Shown: positions 18,599 to 27,949, numbered from the stretch's first letter. The stretch: DNA of 64,000 nucleotides from Cellulosimicrobium cellulans (GCF_024124905.1 NZ_JAMXST010000002.1:62001-126000); one strand, 5' to 3'. Notes: generated from the letters alone by a model not told the origin. Numbers and translations: made by a program.

Positions 18599-18629
18599 GG
18601 GTCGATCTCGGACGTACGGGTCGACCTCG
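18562..18629. repeat. GAGATCGACCC-type palindromic repeat at the SURF1 3' end
   Basis: CGAGATCGACCC (18562-18573, inside SURF1) is perfectly complementary to GGGTCGATCTCG (18599-18610, just after the stop). A third copy, GGGTCGACCTCG, starts 19 bp later at 18618. It may serve as terminator. The same motif forms a larger array at 19811-19886 on the other side of the DUF559 gene. Confidence 0.75.
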
Positions 18630-18668
18630 CGCCGCGCCTCGACCCCTGACTCCACCTCTGCGGAGCCA

Positions 18669-19745
18669 TTACCGACGAAGAGCCCGCTCGACGCGCCGCA
18701 CGATCGTCGCCGGGTCGCCCAGGTCCGCCCAGACGACCCGGAGCACGACCCACCCGGCCTCCACGAGCGCGTCGTGCCGCGCCTTCTCCTGCTGCAGGCG
18801 CGACCGCGGGTCCCCGAAGTCGCCACCCGAGTACTTGACCGCGCCGTCGAACTCGACCGCGACCCGGTGCTCCGGCCAGCCGAGGTCCACCCACAGGCTC
18901 CCGCGCCACGTCGGGACCTCGAGCCCGGGCACGGGAGCGGGCAGCCCGGCGTCGTGCACGACCCACCGCACGACCGACTCCCCGGGCGACTCCGACCGGG
19001 CGTCCGCGAGCCCGACGACGGCGCGTGCCCGGCGGACGCCGCGCCGCCCCGCGGCCTCCGCGAGCAGGGCGCCGAGCACCGCCGGGTCGGCCCCCGCGCG
19101 CAGCGCCGAGTCGGCGACGACCAGAGCCTGCGCTCCCGGCAGGGAGCGGGCGCAGTCCACGACCGTGCGCTCCAGCGTCGTGACCGGGAGACCTGCGACG
19201 AGGGTGCGGTCACGGACGGGGAGCGGGGTCCAGTGCCGGCGGAGCGCCGGCTCGCGGGTCTGCGCCGCCTTGGGCGGGCGGAGCTGGGTGACGTGGACGA
19301 CGTCGGCCAGCCGCCAGGTCCAGCAGCCGTGCAGCAGCGCGGCGCTCGTGTGGCTGAACCAGTACGCGCTCGACAGCCGCTCGGCGACGGCGCTGACGCG
19401 ACGCAGCACCAGCTCGCGGCGGAACTGCGCGGGGCTCGCGTCGGCAGGGACCGGCGGGAGGTAGACGCCGCGCCGGACGCGGTCGAGGGTCCCGTCCCGG
19501 GTGTGGCGGGCGAGCTCCGTGCGCCGCTCCTCCGAGAAGCGGGTCGCCGTCGGCGGGACGGGGCGCTCGGTCCGGCGGTCGTCGCCGGGGCGCCGGGGCG
19601 CGGCGTCGGGAGAGGTGACGTCCGCACGCCCGTCCGACGACGTGCGGCCCGGTGGGGTGTCGCGGGCGGGCGGCTCCACGGGCGCGGCGTCGCGCGCCGG
19701 GGTGGCCCGGGGCAGGGTGTCGATCGGCGGGATGTCGTGCGGCAT
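18669..19745 (-). CDS. DUF559-domain protein with AbiEi-type N-terminal region, about 358 aa
   Basis: The C-terminal ~110 residues are a DUF559 domain, a small PD-(D/E)XK/Vsr-like nuclease fold: ESVVRWVVHDAGLPAP, WVDLGWPEHRVAVEFDGAVKY and EKARHDALVEAGWVVLRVVWADL. The middle (about residues 90-200) resembles the winged-helix AbiEi antitoxin region: GTLDRVRRGVYLPP, AVAERLSSAYWFSHTSAALLHG and GLPVTTLERTVVDCAR. Such orphan genes, without an AbiEii toxin partner, are common and multi-copy in actinobacteria. The first ~80 residues are Pro/Arg-rich and the start is uncertain: ATG at 19745 or TTG at 19805. The gene stands alone and is flanked by repeats of one family, so mobility as a cassette is possible. 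Confidence 0.75.
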   Translation of the reverse strand: MPHDIPPIDTLPRATPARDAAPVEPPARDTPPGRTSSDGRADVTSPDAAPRRPGDDRRTERPVPPTATRFSEERRTELARHTRDGTLDRVRRGVYLPPVPADASPAQFRRELVLRRVSAVAERLSSAYWFSHTSAALLHGCWTWRLADVVHVTQLRPPKAAQTREPALRRHWTPLPVRDRTLVAGLPVTTLERTVVDCARSLPGAQALVVADSALRAGADPAVLGALLAEAAGRRGVRRARAVVGLADARSESPGESVVRWVVHDAGLPAPVPGLEVPTWRGSLWVDLGWPEHRVAVEFDGAVKYSGGDFGDPRSRLQQEKARHDALVEAGWVVLRVVWADLGDPATIVRRVERALRR

Positions 19746-19810
19746 GGTGCCGAGCGTGGCCGACGCGGGCGGGACGCGGGGCGTCACGCCGTGGTCTGTG
19801 GACAACCGAA

Positions 19811-19886
19811 CCCGCGAGATCGACCCCAGCGTCCGAGATCGACCCTCTGGAGGTCGATCTCGAGACGGCCGGGTCGATCTCGCGGG
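19811..19886. repeat. Nested inverted array of GAGATCGACCC repeats
   Basis: Outer arms of 16 bp (19811-19826 with 19871-19886) and inner arms of 11 bp (19834-19844 with 19852-19862, 7-nt loop) are both perfect. Copies of GAGATCGACC on each side are spaced 19-20 bp. It lies between the DUF559 start and the stop codon of the ABC transporter at 19890 and could terminate the latter. Confidence 0.85.
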
Positions 19887-19889
19887 CGG

Positions 19890-21623
19890 CTACTCCTGCT
19901 GCCAGGAGTGCCAGAGACGGGCGTAGTCGCCGCCCGCCGCGACGAGCTCGTCGTGCGGGCCGATCTCGCTGATGCGGCCGTCGTCGACCACGGCGACGCG
20001 GTCGGCGTCGTGCGCGGTGTGCAGGCGGTGCGCGATCGCGACGACGGTCCGGCCCGCGAGGACGGCGTCGAGCGAGCGTTCGAGGTGGCGGGCCGCGCGC
20101 GGGTCGAGGAGCGACGTCGCCTCGTCCAGCACGAGCGTGTGCGGGTCGAGGAGCACGAGCCGCGCGAGCGCGACCTGCTGCGCCTGCGCGGGGGTCAGCA
20201 CGTGCCCGCCCGACCCGACGGTCGTCTCCAGGCCGTCGGGCAGGGACTCCGCCCAGCCGCGCGCGTCCACGGCGTCGAGCGCGTCGCGGAGCTCGGCGTC
20301 GCTCGCGTCGACCTTCGCGAGCCGCAGGTTGTCCGCCAGGGTCCCGACGAACACGTGGTGCTCCTGCGTGACGAGCGCGACCTGACGGCGCAGGTCCTCC
20401 AGCGGCAGGTCGACGAGGCGGACGCCGCCGGAGCGCACCGACCCGGCGGTGGGCGGGTGGATGCCCGCGAGCATGCGCCCGAGCGTCGACTTGCCCGCGC
20501 CGGACGGACCGACGACGGCGAGCCGCTCGCCCGGCTCGAGGTCCAGCGAGACGCCGTGCAGCACGGGGTGGCCCTCGCGGTACGCGTACTCGACGTCGCG
20601 CGCGACGAGCCGGTCGCCGTCGGGCACGTCGCCCGTCGCGGTGCGGTCGCCGGGGACCTGCGCGACGCCGACGATCCGGGCGTAGGACGCCGCGGCGACC
20701 TGGATCTCGTCGAGCCAGAAGATGAGGTTCCACACCGGCCCCGCGAGCTGGAACGCGTACGTGGTCACCGTGGCGACCGCGCCGAGCGTCGTCTGGCCCT
20801 GCGAGAGCAGCCACGCGCCCCACACGAGCGCCGCGACGGGCGCGATCGCGATCGCGAGGTCGATGCCGGGGAACAGCACGGTGCGCAGCCCGAGCGTGTA
20901 CTTCTCCGACTCGTACGCCTCGGTGAGGTCGGCGCGCACGCGGGCCTGGCGCCGCTCGGTGAGCGAGAGCGCGTCGACCGTGCGTGCGCCCTCCACGTTC
21001 TCCGTGATGGTGCCGTTGAGCGTCGCGTACGCGGCGGCCTCGCGCTGGTAGCCCGCCGACGCGCGCCGGAGGTACCAGCGCGAGACGACGACGAGCAGCG
21101 GGACCCCGACGAACAGCGCGATCGCGACCAGCGGCGCGACGACGACCGACGCCACGACCGTGAGCACGAGCGTCACGACGGCGACGAGGAGCTGCGGCAC
21201 GCCGAAGCGCACCGCGTGCTGGATGCGGTCGACGTCGTTGGTCGTGCGGGCGACGAGGTCGCCCGTGCCCGCGCGCTCGACCGTCGAGAGGGGGAGCGAG
21301 GTCACCGTCTCGACGAGGTCCTCGCGCAGCTCGGCGAACACCGTCTCGCCGAACACCATGGACAGGCGCTGCGCGTACCGGCGGAGCACCGCCTGCGCGA
21401 CGACGGCCCCCGCGCCGACGGCGACGACCGTCGTCACGTAGGACGACGTCGTGCCCTCGGTGACGGCGTCGACGAGCCGGCCGAGCAGCCAGGGCCCGAC
21501 GAGCCCGGCGACGGCGGCGAGGGTGTGGAGCACGGCGATGAGCACGAACGTGCCGCGGTGGCGGGCGAAGAGCCGCCCCGCGGCGGCGCGGACGGCGGGG
21601 CCGTCGGCGACGGGGAGCTTCAC
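19890..21623 (-). CDS. ABC exporter half-transporter, subunit with intact Walker motifs but degenerate signature, 577 aa
   Basis: Type IV ABC exporter half: six-helix membrane domain (residues 1-310) followed by an ATPase domain. The ATPase domain has a canonical Walker A VVGPSGAGKST, Q-loop VTQEHHVF, Walker B with catalytic Glu TLVLDEATS and H-loop AIAHRLHTAHDAD. The signature motif reads LTPAQ instead of LSGGQ. The partner gene immediately upstream has the reverse pattern, so the pair should form a heterodimer with one active composite ATP site (this Walker A/B plus the partner's LSGGQ). GTG start at 21623 overlaps the partner's stop (GTGA) and has an AGGAGGAG site. Substrate unknown; multidrug or peptide export is typical. 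Confidence 0.9.
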   Translation of the reverse strand: MKLPVADGPAVRAAAGRLFARHRGTFVLIAVLHTLAAVAGLVGPWLLGRLVDAVTEGTTSSYVTTVVAVGAGAVVAQAVLRRYAQRLSMVFGETVFAELREDLVETVTSLPLSTVERAGTGDLVARTTNDVDRIQHAVRFGVPQLLVAVVTLVLTVVASVVVAPLVAIALFVGVPLLVVVSRWYLRRASAGYQREAAAYATLNGTITENVEGARTVDALSLTERRQARVRADLTEAYESEKYTLGLRTVLFPGIDLAIAIAPVAALVWGAWLLSQGQTTLGAVATVTTYAFQLAGPVWNLIFWLDEIQVAAASYARIVGVAQVPGDRTATGDVPDGDRLVARDVEYAYREGHPVLHGVSLDLEPGERLAVVGPSGAGKSTLGRMLAGIHPPTAGSVRSGGVRLVDLPLEDLRRQVALVTQEHHVFVGTLADNLRLAKVDASDAELRDALDAVDARGWAESLPDGLETTVGSGGHVLTPAQAQQVALARLVLLDPHTLVLDEATSLLDPRAARHLERSLDAVLAGRTVVAIAHRLHTAHDADRVAVVDDGRISEIGPHDELVAAGGDYARLWHSWQQE

Positions 21624-23416
21624 GACTCTCCTCCTTCGGGTGCGGTGTGGGCGAGCACGGGGGACTCGTCGAGCGAGCGCCCGACGACGCGCAGGTAGCG
21701 GGCCGCGTCGTCGTCCGGCGCGGTGCCGGACGCGTGGGCGCGGTCGACGAGGTCCCGGTGCGTGCCGCGCGCGGTGACGCGGCCGCCCTCGAGGAGCAGC
21801 ACCTCGTCGACGTGCTCGAGCACGAGCGGCGAGGCGGTGACGACGAGCGTCGTGCGTCCGCGCCGGGCGTCGGCGAGGCGCGCGGCGATCCGTGCCTCCG
21901 TGTGGGCGTCGACGGCGCTCGTCGGCTCGACGAGCACGAGGACCTCGGGCTCCGTGAGCAGGGCGCGCGCGAGCGCGACGCGCTGGCGCTGCCCGCCCGA
22001 CAGCGAGCGACCCTTCTCGGGCAGCTCGCCCGCGAGGCCGTCGGGGACGGAGTCGAGCACGTCGTGGGCGTCGGCGACGGTGACGGCGGCGAGAACGTCG
22101 GCCTCGGTCGCGGCACCCCGCGGGTCGAGCTCGTCGCGCAGCGCGCCCGAGAAGAGCTGGGGCGTCGCCTCGGCGACGACGACCCGGCGCCGGAGCGCGT
22201 GCTTGTCCAGGTCGGCGAGGAGCGTCCCGCCGAGCCGCACGGGCGTCGCGGCCTCCGCGGCGTCGTCGAACCGGCCCAGGCGTGTCGCCACGGCCGCCGA
22301 CGCGTCGGGGTCCGCGGACACGAGCGCGACCACGCGGCCCGGCTCGAGGACCAGGCCGCTCGTCTCGTCGACGAGGGGGCTGCCCTCGGGCGGCATGGGC
22401 GCGGTGGCCGGCGTCGCGCCTGCGGCGGGCTCGACCGCGAGGACGCGCACGATCTTGCGCGACGCGACGTGGGCGCGCGTCGCGATGTTGAGCATCTGCG
22501 TCGCGACCTGCAGCGGCCAGCCGAGGAACGCCGCGTACCCGTAGAACGCGACGAGCTGCCCGGGCGTGATGTCGCCGCGCAGGGCCGCCGTCGCGCCCAG
22601 GTAGACGACGAGCACGACGAGGAGGCCCGGCAGGAGCACCTGCAGGGCGTCGAGCGTGGCCTGCGTGTGCGCGACCTTGACCCCCGCCTCGCGCACCTTC
22701 TGCGACTGGCGCGCGTAGCGGCCGACGAACACGCCCTCGCCGCCGATGCCGCGCAGGATCCGCAGGCCGGAGACGGTGTCGGCGCCGAGCGTCGTGAGCC
22801 GGCCCTGGGCCTCGCGCTGCGCGGCCTGGCGCTGCTGGAGCGGCTTGACGAGCAGCGCGAGCACCGCCGCCACGACCGGCAGGCCCAGCACGACGACGAG
22901 CCCGAGCTGGAGCGACGTCGAGAGCATGATGACCGCCACCACGACGTACGCGCCGAGCGCGCCGAGGAACTGGCCCATCATCGAGAAGAGCTGGCCGACG
23001 CGCATGGCGTCGCTCGCCACGGTCGACACGACCTCGCCCGTGGGCAGCTCCTCCGTGATCGCGTCGCCGGAGCGCGCGGTGACGTCGCCCACGAGCTGGG
23101 ACGTCGTGAGCGCGGAGCGCAGCCAGTTCGCGATGTCGAACCGGTGCTGCGTGACCCCGGTGACGACGATCCCGAGGCCGAGCGCGAGCAGGAGACCCGC
23201 CCAGCGCCACAGCTCCGGCCCGAACCCCTCCGCGAGCCCCTCGTCGAGCGCGCGGCCGAGCATGTACGGCTGGAACGCCTGGCACGCGAAGTTGGCCAGG
23301 CCGAGCAGCACGGAGACGGTGAGCACGGTCCACTGACGCCGGGCCAGCCAGAGCAGGTAGCGCGTCGGTCCGCGCAGGTCGGGGGTCCCCGGGTCGGGGA
23401 GGGGGAGGGGTCGCAC
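21620..23416 (-). CDS. ABC exporter half-transporter, subunit with degenerate Walker motifs but intact LSGGQ, 598 aa
   Basis: Partner of the downstream half-transporter. The membrane domain (about residues 20-320) is normal. In the ATPase domain the P-loop GxxGxGKST is lost (ALVSADPDASAAVATRL, no Lys). Walker B has Val for the Mg-binding Asp (LVLVEPTSAVD), and the H-loop His is gone (VVTASPLVLEH). The signature LSGGQRQRVALARAL is perfect. It thus cannot bind ATP productively itself but completes the site of its partner. A GTG at 23416 is the only start that includes the full first helix region. No other gene is in the operon. Confidence 0.9.
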   Translation of the reverse strand: MRPLPLPDPGTPDLRGPTRYLLWLARRQWTVLTVSVLLGLANFACQAFQPYMLGRALDEGLAEGFGPELWRWAGLLLALGLGIVVTGVTQHRFDIANWLRSALTTSQLVGDVTARSGDAITEELPTGEVVSTVASDAMRVGQLFSMMGQFLGALGAYVVVAVIMLSTSLQLGLVVVLGLPVVAAVLALLVKPLQQRQAAQREAQGRLTTLGADTVSGLRILRGIGGEGVFVGRYARQSQKVREAGVKVAHTQATLDALQVLLPGLLVVLVVYLGATAALRGDITPGQLVAFYGYAAFLGWPLQVATQMLNIATRAHVASRKIVRVLAVEPAAGATPATAPMPPEGSPLVDETSGLVLEPGRVVALVSADPDASAAVATRLGRFDDAAEAATPVRLGGTLLADLDKHALRRRVVVAEATPQLFSGALRDELDPRGAATEADVLAAVTVADAHDVLDSVPDGLAGELPEKGRSLSGGQRQRVALARALLTEPEVLVLVEPTSAVDAHTEARIAARLADARRGRTTLVVTASPLVLEHVDEVLLLEGGRVTARGTHRDLVDRAHASGTAPDDDAARYLRVVGRSLDESPVLAHTAPEGGES

Positions 23417-23539
23417 GGTGTTCTACCCTAGGTTCGGCGTCCGACACGCGGCGACGCATTAACGGCGGCGACCGCGTCACACGCCACCGCGGCGGCACGG
23501 ACCGCCGCGGCCGTCTCGCCCGGAACGAGGACCCCTCCC

Positions 23540-23980
23540 ATGACCACGCAGGACCCGGCCACCCCCACCGACACGCCCGCCCCCGCCGGCGCGGCGACGC
23601 CCAGCACGGAGGCCGCCCGCACCGCGATCCGCAAGGCGCGCGGCGCGCTCGCCCGCTACCGGGTCCTCGCGATCATCACCGGTGTGATGCTCCTCGTCCT
23701 GTGCGTCGAGATGCTCGTCAAGTACGGGGTCGGCCAGCTCGTCGACGTCGACGGGGTCATGCGGTACGTCTCGTGGATCCCCTTCGCCCACGGCTGGATC
23801 TACGTCGTCTACCTCGTGACGGTCCTCGACCTGTGGACCAAGATGCGGTGGGGCTGGGGCCGCCTCGCGACCATGGTCTTCGCGGGCGTCGTGCCGGTCA
23901 TGTCGTTCATCCTCGAGAAGAAGGTGCACGCCGAGGCCGAGGCCAAGCTCGCCGTCCTGGAGGAGCAGTACGCGTCATGA
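23540..23980 (+). CDS. DUF3817 integral membrane protein, 146 aa
   Basis: Small membrane protein with three helices: about residues 48-66 (VLAIITGVMLLVLCVEMLV), 84-100 (FAHGWIYVVYLVTVLDL) and 111-127 (LATMVFAGVVPVMSFIL), ending in a charged tail. The FAHGWIYVVYL and MSFILEKKV blocks are characteristic of DUF3817. The first 30 residues are Pro/Thr/Ala-rich. GAGGA lies upstream of the ATG. Its stop overlaps the start of the MoeZ/ThiF-like gene by ATGA, a coupling I cannot explain functionally. No function is established. Confidence 0.85.
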   Translation: MTTQDPATPTDTPAPAGAATPSTEAARTAIRKARGALARYRVLAIITGVMLLVLCVEMLVKYGVGQLVDVDGVMRYVSWIPFAHGWIYVVYLVTVLDLWTKMRWGWGRLATMVFAGVVPVMSFILEKKVHAEAEAKLAVLEEQYAS

Positions 23981-25242
23981 CGACGCCGCTCGCGCCCCTC
24001 GTCGCACCCGGCCCCGAGCTGACCACCGCGGAGCTCGAGCGGTACGCGCGCCACCTCGCGCTGCCCGGCGTCGGTCCCGAGGGGCAGCGCCGTCTCGCCG
24101 CCGCGCGCGTGCTCGTCGTCGGCGCGGGCGGCCTCGGCAGCCCCGCCCTGCTCTACCTGGCCGCCGCGGGCGTGGGCACGATCGGCATCGTCGACGACGA
24201 CGTCGTCGACACCTCCAACCTCCAGCGCCAGGTCATCCACGGCGGTCCTGACGTCGGGCGCCGCAAGGTCGACTCCGCGCGCGACGCCATCGCCGACGTC
24301 AACCCGCACGTGCGCGTCGTCGAGCACGCGGTCCGCCTCGACGCGGACACCGCGCTCGACGTGCTGCGCGGCTACGACGTCGTGCTCGACGGCGCCGACA
24401 ACTTCCCCACGCGCTACCTCGTCTCCGACGCGGCCGAGGTGCTCGGCCTGCCCGTGGTCTGGGGCTCGATCTACCGCTTCCAGGGGCAGGTCAGCGTCTT
24501 CTGGGGCGCGCCCCGGTTCGCCCTGCCCGACGACGTCCCGCGCCCGGGCGGCGCGGCTCCCGACGGCCCGGGGGACGGCGAGGCGCGCGGGGTCACCTAC
24601 CGCGACGTGTTCCCCGTCCCGCCGCCGCCCGGTGCCGCGCCCGACTGCGCGACCGGCGGCGTGTTCGGCGCGATGTGCGGGACCGTCGGCTCCGTCATGG
24701 CGACCGAGGCGATCAAGCTCGTCACCGGCGCCGGCACGACGCTGCTCGGCCGCCTCGCCGTCTACGACGCGCTCGACCTCTCGTGGCGCCAGCTCACCGT
24801 GCGCGCCGACCCGACGCGGGACCCCGTCACCGCGCTCCTGCCGGGCGACGACGCCTACGCCGCGTTCTGCGGACTGGCCCCGGCGACGTCGGTCGCGCGG
24901 CCGGTCACGGGGGAGCGCGACGTCACCGCGCGCGACGCGGCGGCCCTGCTGGGCGACGACGGCACGGCCCCGTACGTGCTCGACGTGCGCGAGGACTGGG
25001 AGGCGCAGGTGCGTCCCCTGCCCGGGTCGACCCTCGTGCCGAGCGGCACGTTCCTCACGGGGGACCCCGCCGCGGCGCTCGCGGACCTCCCGACGGACCG
25101 ACCCGTGCTCGTCCTGTGCGCGGTCGGCGGCCGCTCGGCCCGCGTCGCCGACGTCGCGCGCGCCGCCGGGATCGACGCCCGCTCGGTCGTCGGCGGCGTC
25201 CCCGCCCTCCTCGACGCCCTGGAAACGACCCCGGCCACCTAG
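23977..25242 (+). CDS. moeZ: MoeZ-type adenylyltransferase/sulfurtransferase (ThiF/MoeB plus rhodanese), 421 aa
   Basis: Activates the C-terminal Gly-Gly of sulfur-carrier proteins as acyl-adenylate and then transfers sulfur. The E1-like domain (residues 15-290) has the ATP motif VVGAGGLGSPALLYLAAAGVG, DNLQRQ-type TSNLQRQVIH, DGADNFPTRYLVSD and PDCATGGVFGAMCG. A rhodanese domain fills residues 310-415, with active-site Cys in VLCAVGGRSA. The paired zinc cysteines of E. coli MoeB are reduced, as in actinobacterial MoeZ. It is convergent with thiG-thiS-thiO, so ThiS at 26178-26420 is a probable client, though MoeZ can also serve MoaD and CysO. Confidence 0.85.
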   Translation: MTTPLAPLVAPGPELTTAELERYARHLALPGVGPEGQRRLAAARVLVVGAGGLGSPALLYLAAAGVGTIGIVDDDVVDTSNLQRQVIHGGPDVGRRKVDSARDAIADVNPHVRVVEHAVRLDADTALDVLRGYDVVLDGADNFPTRYLVSDAAEVLGLPVVWGSIYRFQGQVSVFWGAPRFALPDDVPRPGGAAPDGPGDGEARGVTYRDVFPVPPPPGAAPDCATGGVFGAMCGTVGSVMATEAIKLVTGAGTTLLGRLAVYDALDLSWRQLTVRADPTRDPVTALLPGDDAYAAFCGLAPATSVARPVTGERDVTARDAAALLGDDGTAPYVLDVREDWEAQVRPLPGSTLVPSGTFLTGDPAAALADLPTDRPVLVLCAVGGRSARVADVARAAGIDARSVVGGVPALLDALETTPAT

Positions 25243-25254
25243 TCCGCCCCCGCC

Positions 25255-25310
25255 GAGCAGGTGGACGTCGCGGGTCCTGGTCGGCTGACGAGCCAGGACG
25301 GCCTGTTCCG
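25255..25310. repeat. Imperfect inverted repeat between convergent moeZ and thiG
   Basis: GAGCAGGTGG...GTCCTGG (25255-25280) faces CCAGGAC...CCTGTTC (25293-25307), a degenerate relative of the repeat at 10457-10514. Likely acts as bidirectional terminator in this convergent gap. Confidence 0.5.
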
Positions 25311-25325
25311 CTGGCGGGACCGGCG

Positions 25326-26177
<852 letters not shown>

Positions 26178-26420
26178 TCAGCCGCCCTGGACGGCGGTCA
26201 CGATCTCGATGCGGTCACCCGGCGCGACGACGGTCGTCGCCCACGAGCCGCGCGGCACGACGGCGTCGTCCACCGCGACGGCGACACCCTGCGGCGTCCC
26301 GTCGGCGACGTACGCGGGCACGAGCGCCGCGACGAGCTGCTCGAGGTGCACGGGGGCGTCGAGCGGGTACGGCTCGCCGTTGACGAGCGCGGTCGGAGCA
26401 GGTCGGGTCACGGAGATCAC
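26178..26420 (-). CDS. thiS: Sulfur carrier protein ThiS, 80 aa
   Basis: Ubiquitin-like sulfur carrier that ends in the required Gly-Gly (VTAVQGG). It is adenylated by the ThiF/MoeZ enzyme and delivers sulfur to ThiG. The fold-typical segments [24 protein letters not shown] and [13 protein letters not shown] are present. The GTG at 26420 overlaps the thiO stop as GTGA; an in-frame GTG at 26411 is an alternative start. About 12 residues longer at the N-terminus than E. coli ThiS. Confidence 0.92.
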   Translation of the reverse strand: MISVTRPAPTALVNGEPYPLDAPVHLEQLVAALVPAYVADGTPQGVAVAVDDAVVPRGSWATTVVAPGDRIEIVTAVQGG

Positions 26421-27814
26421 CTCGGTGTCGTCAGGGAGAACGCGGCGGACCGGACGGTGCCGAACCCGGGGTCGCTCCCCAGGTCGGGCCTGCCGTGGGG
26501 AGCGACCCCGGGTTCGGCGAAGCGGTCGGTGCGGGTGGGGGCGAGGGCGGCCGCGACGGTGGGCGGGAGCGCGGCACCCGTGAGCCCGGCCATCACCGCG
26601 TCGGCGGTGAGCGGCGCGAGCAGGATGCCGTTGCGGCCGTGCCCCGTCGCGAGGTGCAGCCCCGGGACGCCGGTCGGACCGACGAGCGGGAGGTTGTCCG
26701 GGGTCGCGGGGCGCGCCCGGGGCGTCACGTCGACGAGCGCGGCCTCGTCGATCCCGGGCAGCAGGGCGCGCGCGTCGCGCAGCAGGGCGAAGACGCCGCC
26801 CGCGGTCGCGCGGCGGTCGTCGGGGTTCTCCTCGGTGGTCGCGCCGACGACGACCTCCCGGTGACCCGTGACGCCGCGACCCTGCCCGTCCGGGACCGGG
26901 TCGCGCGGCACGACGTACACGGGTCGCCCCTGCACGACCCCGCGCACCACGTGCTCCAGCGCGAGGTCCGGCCCGGCGTCGAGCCTCAGCGTCTGCCCCT
27001 TGACCGGCCGGGTCGGCACGACGACGCCCGGCACGTCCGCGAGGAGCGCCCCGGACTCCCAGCCCGCCGCGACGACGACCGCACCCGCCGCGTGGAGCCG
27101 GCCCGCGTCGTCGTGCACGCCCACGACCCGCCCGGCCCGGCCGAGCGCGAGCCGCGTCGCGGACGCCCGCACGACGACGGCGCCCACCGCGGATCCGGTG
27201 CCCGACCCCGCGAGCGTCCCCGGCCCGGAGCCCGCTCCGGTGCCGCCACCGACCAGGCCGCGCAGCCCGCCGAGCAGGGCGGCGTGCACCGCGCGCGGGT
27301 CGACCGCGTGGTCGTCCGGCGCCCAGGCGGCGCCCGCGACCCGCGGGCCGAGATACGGCTCGCGCCGACGGGCGTCGGCGACGGTGAGCTCGCGCGACGC
27401 GAGGCCGTGCTCCGCGTGGAGGGCGAGGACGCGACGGAGCAGCGCGAGGTCGTCGGCGTCGTAGGCGAGCGTGAGGGTGCCCGCGGTGCGCAGACCGACG
27501 TCGGCCCCGGTCGCGGCGCGCAGGTCGGCGGCGAACCCCGGCCACGCCGCGGCGGCGGCGAGGTGCAGGCGCAGCGCCGCGTCCTCGCCGAAGTCGGCCT
27601 CCGTGACGGGGGCGAGCATCCCGGCCGCGGCGTGCGTCGCGCCGTCGCCCGGCGCCGGGTCCAGCACCGTGACCGACAGACCGGCGCGCGCGGCGCGCCA
27701 CGCCACGGCGAGCCCCACGATCCCGCCGCCCACGACGACGACGTCGCGCGCGCCGTCGGGCACGGCAGGGCCGGCTCCCGGCGGGCGGGGCCCGGGACGG
27801 ACAGGGGTGTGCAT
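26417..27814 (-). CDS. thiO: Glycine oxidase ThiO, 465 aa
   Basis: FAD enzyme that oxidises glycine to the iminoacetate used by ThiG, the aerobic replacement for ThiH. The FAD motif [21 protein letters not shown] is at about residues 25-45, with [42 protein letters not shown] and the C-terminal [23 protein letters not shown]. It is about 90 aa longer than Bacillus ThiO: a Gly/Ser-rich insertion lies around residues 195-215, and the last ~35 residues (after [10 protein letters not shown]) are encoded largely by a 23-bp inverted repeat. ATG at 27814 directly follows a TPP riboswitch. First gene of thiO-thiS-thiG. Confidence 0.92.
   Translation of the reverse strand: MHTPVRPGPRPPGAGPAVPDGARDVVVVGGGIVGLAVAWRAARAGLSVTVLDPAPGDGATHAAAGMLAPVTEADFGEDAALRLHLAAAAAWPGFAADLRAATGADVGLRTAGTLTLAYDADDLALLRRVLALHAEHGLASRELTVADARRREPYLGPRVAGAAWAPDDHAVDPRAVHAALLGGLRGLVGGGTGAGSGPGTLAGSGTGSAVGAVVVRASATRLALGRAGRVVGVHDDAGRLHAAGAVVVAAGWESGALLADVPGVVVPTRPVKGQTLRLDAGPDLALEHVVRGVVQGRPVYVVPRDPVPDGQGRGVTGHREVVVGATTEENPDDRRATAGGVFALLRDARALLPGIDEAALVDVTPRARPATPDNLPLVGPTGVPGLHLATGHGRNGILLAPLTADAVMAGLTGAALPPTVAAALAPTRTDRFAEPGVAPHGRPDLGSDPGFGTVRSAAFSLTTPR
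26459..26518. repeat. 23-bp perfect inverted repeat inside the 3' end of thiO
   Basis: Arms 26459-26481 and 26496-26518 are perfectly complementary around a 14-nt loop. It encodes part of the thiO C-terminal tail and sits about 40 bp before the thiO-thiS junction. It would form a very stable hairpin in the operon mRNA. Confidence 0.85.
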
Positions 27815-27820
27815 GCGCGC

Positions 27821-27901
27821 TCCCTTCGCTGGCATGACCCAGATCAGGTTCGACGGTCGGCTCCGACGCCCTCTCAGCCCCGTGCGGGGCTCCCGTGCTG
27901 T
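27821..27901 (-). promoter_or_regulatory. TPP riboswitch (THI element) in the thiO leader
   Basis: On the minus strand the conserved TPP aptamer parts appear in order: a GC-rich P3 hairpin AGCCCCGCACGGGGCT, then GGGGCTGAGAGGG, then ACCGTCGAACCTGATCTGGG and TCATGCCAGCGAAGGGA. The aptamer ends 6 nt before the thiO ATG, so its 3' strand (AAGGGAG) overlaps the ribosome-binding site. Control is probably at translation initiation (inference). A TACTGT hexamer at 27907-27912 on the minus strand is a plausible -10. Confidence 0.93.
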
Positions 27902-27936
27902 CGGCCACAGTACCCGCGTGCGGGAGCGGGCGCGGC

Positions 27937-27942
27937 TAGGCT
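27937..27942 (+). promoter_or_regulatory. TAGGCT -10 element of leaderless thiE transcript
   Basis: TAGGCT ends 7 nt before the GTG start at 27950. No ribosome-binding site. The promoter is back to back with that of the riboswitch-controlled thiO operon. Confidence 0.45.
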
Positions 27943-27949
27943 CCGGCGG

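Noticed and set aside
18669-19745. Complete AbiE toxin-antitoxin system
   Set aside because: No AbiEii nucleotidyltransferase gene lies beside it; only the AbiEi-like region and DUF559 domain are present.
23977-25242. Dedicated ThiF
   Set aside because: The added rhodanese domain and missing first zinc Cys pair fit MoeZ better; ThiS is still a probable client, so both names would describe part of the role.
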